Shown in pieces: positions 60,794 to 64,000 of a stretch of DNA of 64,000 nucleotides. Each line of letters starts with the position of its first letter. Position 1 is the stretch's first letter. A model generated the notes under the pieces. That model had not been told where the DNA came from and searched no databases. It was given only the letters and a program-made list of their open reading frames with translations. Both the position numbers and the translations under genes were made by a program. Source of the DNA: Paracyclopina nana (lineage: Eukaryota; Arthropoda; Copepoda; Cyclopoida; Cyclopettidae). The DNA lies in NCBI GenBank assembly GCA_019096065.1, contig JAGUCH010000007.1, positions 2,006,501-2,070,500 on the forward strand. The letters run 5' to 3'.

Positions 60794-62957
60794 TTACAGG
60801 CTGCTCCATACATACTCGAACATTGCCAATTCAACCACAATATAAGTATCATGAGGTCTCTCGATGGTCTCCTCCAATAGCTTCACAATAGCTATGTAGT
60901 TGGCAAATTTTTGCTTGTTCTCACCAGAGGCAGCCTGTTCCAACAGCTTGCTTAGTTTTAAGGCTGCAAATTGCACTAGAGTTTGAGGAATTTTGAGCTG
61001 GCCCTTCCTGAGGTCAGTAAAACTTTTAGGCAGCTTGGGTTTGACTGGCCAGCTCTTTGAGCAGGCAGTACATTTGCATTGAAATCCGTAAGAGTAGAGC
61101 AAAGTCTCTTGACGTTCAGCATATGGAGCTTCATAAAAACCCTTTGTATAAGTCAGGAACAACTAAGAGAAAAACGAGGAAAACTCAAAATGATTCTTTT
61201 GCATGGTAAAAGTGCAAAATGTACCTCTTCTCCTTTAGGAATTGAGCGGTTTGCCATGACTACACATTTACCCTGAGGAGTGTAGGTTAAAGTGTTAGGA
61301 TCACAGCTGTGATTAAACAGAAGTGACGGCAAGATTGAAGCACCGACGTAGACCCTGACATTTTTGCCGTCCATAGCCCCAACTCCAAATGCATTTATCA
61401 TGTCAATGCACAGCAGCCTTATCAAAAGTTTTGCAATTGATAACTCTTCATCACTCAAGGTTGTAGATGGCTGGTCATCATGGCCAAAATATCCGACTTT
61501 TTGAAGGAATTTCAAGCAGACGAAAGCTTCAAATCCAACCACATTACGGTGAATGGAATGGGGTAAATGCCGTGCCTGCATGTTGAGTAGTGAACTGAAA
61601 CCTTCATCGGGCGTCAAATTGGTTTCATCAGGTTCATGCCTCGCAAGTTGGTCCAAAAGAAAGCTTTTTGAGTAGCTTAAGATGGCCCTTATTGCCATGT
61701 GAAATCTTAACAACCCCAATGATCTGTGAAAAAGTGACTCTCTGGTCAGGTATGTCTTTTCAGCTCTTTTGAGACAATCTTCAGAACAAAACATATCCTA
61801 GATAATGAATTTAAAAAAGTAGGTTATTTACAATTGATTTGATGATTTACCTTAGTATTTTGATCAGTGGGAATCATGTCCAAACAATAAGCGAGGCAAT
61901 GAGAGCAAACTTTGCCCAGATATTTTTCGAAAGGGTAATTGAGGTTTCTTTGCACAGCATAAATTATTTCACCACACTCAATGTTCCTGGTTGCAACAGC
62001 ATGCCTTCCTTTTTCCTCGGAAAACACCAATTTCACCGCATCAGAGAAGCTAGGCGCCTGGGGATTGGTAGACTTCAGCTTCGGATTCTTAAAATCAAAA
62101 CCATCATCATCTAGGCTGAGTTGAGAGCAGCTCAACTCCACAGCATTGGCAGCCACGATTGCTGCCTTGTCTGCTTTCTCCACCTCAAGTGTGAGTTGTA
62201 ACAGCTTGTCTTTGTCTCTGACATTTTTCCGAGCCAGCTCCAAAGCTTGCTTAAATGAGGCTCTGGCATCAGAGTACATTTTCAGCTTGACGTAACATTT
62301 CCCCCTCCTTTCAAACAGTTTGTGGGACAAATCTTCAGGGTAACCAGAGTCCAAGGCCCTTTGCACATCTCTGAGACAAGCCTCTTCCTTGTTCAGGTGC
62401 AGAAGCACTGCAGACCTGAAACCACGCAGAAATGAAACACTTCTTAAAAGAAGGCAGTGTTCAAATTACCGATTAGCATAGGCCAATGCCAAGGTCGTTG
62501 CCTTAGTAGCAAAGGCTAAGGCCTTTTTGTAGCTTATTAAGGCTTCCTGGGAAAAAGAAGCATGCATGAGTTTACACGAACGACCTTTTTAAGTGTACCT
62601 CCCAGTTCCTTTTCTGAAAATGCCGGTTCCCTTGCTCCCGAAAGCAGATGGATTCTAGGTCACTTTTTGGTTTCATAGAATTCTGATTGAAGAAATTTTG
62701 AACAACTCCATAGTCATCAGCTTGAAGAAATTTCACCCAATCCAGGCAAGACCTGAGACTGGACTCCTTCATTTCCCAAATACCAAAGGCAGGATCCTGC
62801 GATAACTAAGGACGGGAAAAACGGTATGTGAAATACCCCTTTTTAAATATGCAAATAAATGTGGAGAACTGCTTATGCTTACACGTTGGTTTCTTTTGTC
62901 AAACCATTCCTGGAACAGTTCACCGACTCCTTCAATTCGACTTCCATAAATCCACAT
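60794..62957 (-). CDS. SMYD4: SET and MYND domain protein SMYD4
   Basis: Six exons on the minus strand: 62957-62883, 62796-62599, 62546-62470, 62415-61851, 61797-61225 and 61162-60794; 618 aa. The N-terminal TPR region (FREQGNRHFQKRNWEEALISYKKAL, then ALAYANRSAVLLHL...RRGKCYVKL) is followed by the start of SET (VFSEEKGRHAVATRNIECGEII). The MYND zinc finger interrupts it (CSHCLAYC...DMFCSEDC). The rest of SET has PSLLFNHSCDPNT and LFLTYTKGF, and the post-SET Cys cluster is FQCKCTAC. It is a probable lysine methyltransferase/regulator; insect SmydA4-like proteins act in muscle development. All phases agree. Its 3' end lies about 170 bp from the lectin gene start. Confidence 0.92.
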
Positions 62958-63104
62958 GGCTGTGATCGCCGAAAAGTTTGAAAACTTTGAATGTGTAGCA
63001 GACTAGTTGAATTCTAGATCAGTTGATAGCGAATAATAGCTAGGGCCCAAGATGCGACAAGACTGAGAACTGAGTAAGAACTAAGAACTAGTGATGGAAC
63101 GAGT

Positions 63105-63215
63105 TTGAGCTTGGCTTGAAAGCTTGAAGCTGAAACCCAGCTTGAGCGACATAAGCAAAAAGCTTGGGATAGCTCGAACCAAATTTTGAAAAGCTTGAAA
63201 AAGCCTGAAACCCAA
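63105..63215. repeat. Dispersed AAGCTT-rich repeat, copy 2
   Basis: Shares AAAGCTTGGGATAGCTCGAACC and nearby AAGCTTGAAAAAGC strings with the copy near 1885-1985. Confidence 0.55.
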
Positions 63216-63556
63216 AAAATCAATTTTTAATCAAAAAAAGGGCTGATTATAAAATTAACAAACACTCGAGGGAGTGAAGTACTTTTAAAAATCTAAGTTA
63301 AAGGTACTTGTCTCATTATTTGCTCTTTTTGGGTAATTTTGTCAAATCCGGTGACTAATTGCCATATTTCATGTTAAAATACTAAAAAACTGAAAAGCTT
63401 GAGAAAAGCTTGAAATGTGAAAGGGGATCACCCGCGAGTGCGAGCACGGAGCGAAAAAAGTACCACATATACATACGGACTAAAACGGCCGTAACTTTGC
63501 CGTTACGTTACTTTTCCGTGATGTAAGCGCATATTTGGGATCGGGGCAGCGCGCCC

Positions 63557-64000
63557 TTTAATTTGAGCCCAAAAAAGTCGTCAAAATGCGGCGTATAAGA
63601 AAGTTGCAATTTTCTCCGTCGTCCTTGGGCCTACAGCAAAAACAAAGACAGTTTTGGAAATTCCAGCCCAAGCTCTACAAATGTTATTTTATGAACTTTT
63701 TCCAAAAAATCCATTCTAGTGCCTCAAAATCGCCATTTTCGTGTTTATTAGAGAGCAGCCCCAGTAATTGAGGTCAAATTAGTAAATTATTCATAGCTCA
63801 TTGTAGGAACATCAATAAAATGTAATTTTTGCACCATTGCAACCACCTCAACATGCCATTTAATTTGAGCCCAAAAAAGTCGTCAAAATGCAGCATACAA
63901 GAAAGTTGCTTGTATCTCAGTTGTCCTTTGGCCTACAGCAAAAACAAAGACAGTTTTGGAAATCCCAGCCCGAGCTCTACAAATGTTATTTTATGAACAT
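63557..64000. repeat. Tandem repeat, unit about 302 bp (partial second unit)
   Basis: TTTAATTTGAGCCCAAAAAAGTCGTCAAAATGC at 63557 recurs at 63859. The next ~140 bp of each unit stay highly similar (CCTACAGCAAAAACAAAGAC, then CTCTACAAATGTTATTTTAT) up to the window edge. Confidence 0.85.

Larger units (their letters stand above)
62958..64000. other. Intergenic/satellite region at window end
   Basis: No gene supported; the ORF at 63586 is translated repeat. It contains the second AAGCTT-rich repeat and a ~302-bp tandem repeat running off the window. Confidence 0.6.

Overview
This is eukaryotic nuclear DNA: split genes with GT-AG introns (most 43-80 nt), AATAAA signals, a TOP-type ribosomal-protein leader and a BEL/Pao LTR retrotransposon. 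Gene content (an activin/Baboon-type receptor, a six-cysteine prepro-defensin, a trypsin fused to a Notch LNR repeat, a C-type lectin with an LNR, and ATP23, MCM8 and FucU homologues) points to an arthropod, probably a non-insect pancrustacean. The species cannot be told from the window. All exon joins below are my own readings, based on splice sites, frame and protein family, with no transcript data.

0-12.4 kb: the 3' end of EIF6, then pICln (convergent). Next comes a secreted two-domain defensin gene whose first intron holds a complete intronless GIMAP/AIG1-like GTPase gene. Then ARL6IP4 and Chibby (head to head), an NT5DC2/3-type mitochondrial HAD phosphatase, the front half of a fucose mutarotase (FucU) gene, a secreted poly-threonine mucin-like protein and an unrecognised gene. 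12.4-21.2 kb: MCM8, glucosidase I (MOGS), RPS28 and INTS8, densely packed with shared 5' or 3' intergenic regions. 22.5-26.3 kb: two secreted Cys-rich proteins, one with a TSP1 domain and one with CPGxPGYC repeats. 26.6-32.1 kb: GGACT, a DUF547 protein, POLR3H, TRAPPC5, LAMTOR4 and a tandem ATP23 pair, whose first copy has lost the HExxH zinc site. 32.6-33.7 kb: a trypsin-LNR protease.

33.7-37.1 kb is repeat-rich: a long foldback, a 40-bp tandem array, a tRNA-like element and a 15-bp minisatellite. 37-44.8 kb: ABCE1, PSMC3, a Baboon-type receptor and SNAPC2. 45.3-46.6 kb: a SAND + linker-histone (H15) + SWIB chromatin gene broken by two single-base frameshifts in A-runs. 47-48.3 kb: two small secreted or membrane proteins. 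50,447-60,614: a 10.2-kb BEL/Pao element with identical 217-bp LTRs and a 5-bp target duplication. It sits inside the fourth codon of a C-type lectin gene and separates its ATG from the rest of the gene. Downstream of pol it carries an accessory ORF with a DEDD-exonuclease-like domain and zinc knuckles. An 18-nt self-complementary motif occurs three times in it, at apparent domain boundaries. 60.8-63 kb: SMYD4, then satellite-like repeats to the end.

The most noteworthy items are the defensin gene with a nested GTPase, the inactive/active ATP23 pair 14 nt apart, the SAND-H15-SWIB architecture, and the retrotransposon with its accessory ORF, repeated hairpin motif and lectin-gene insertion.
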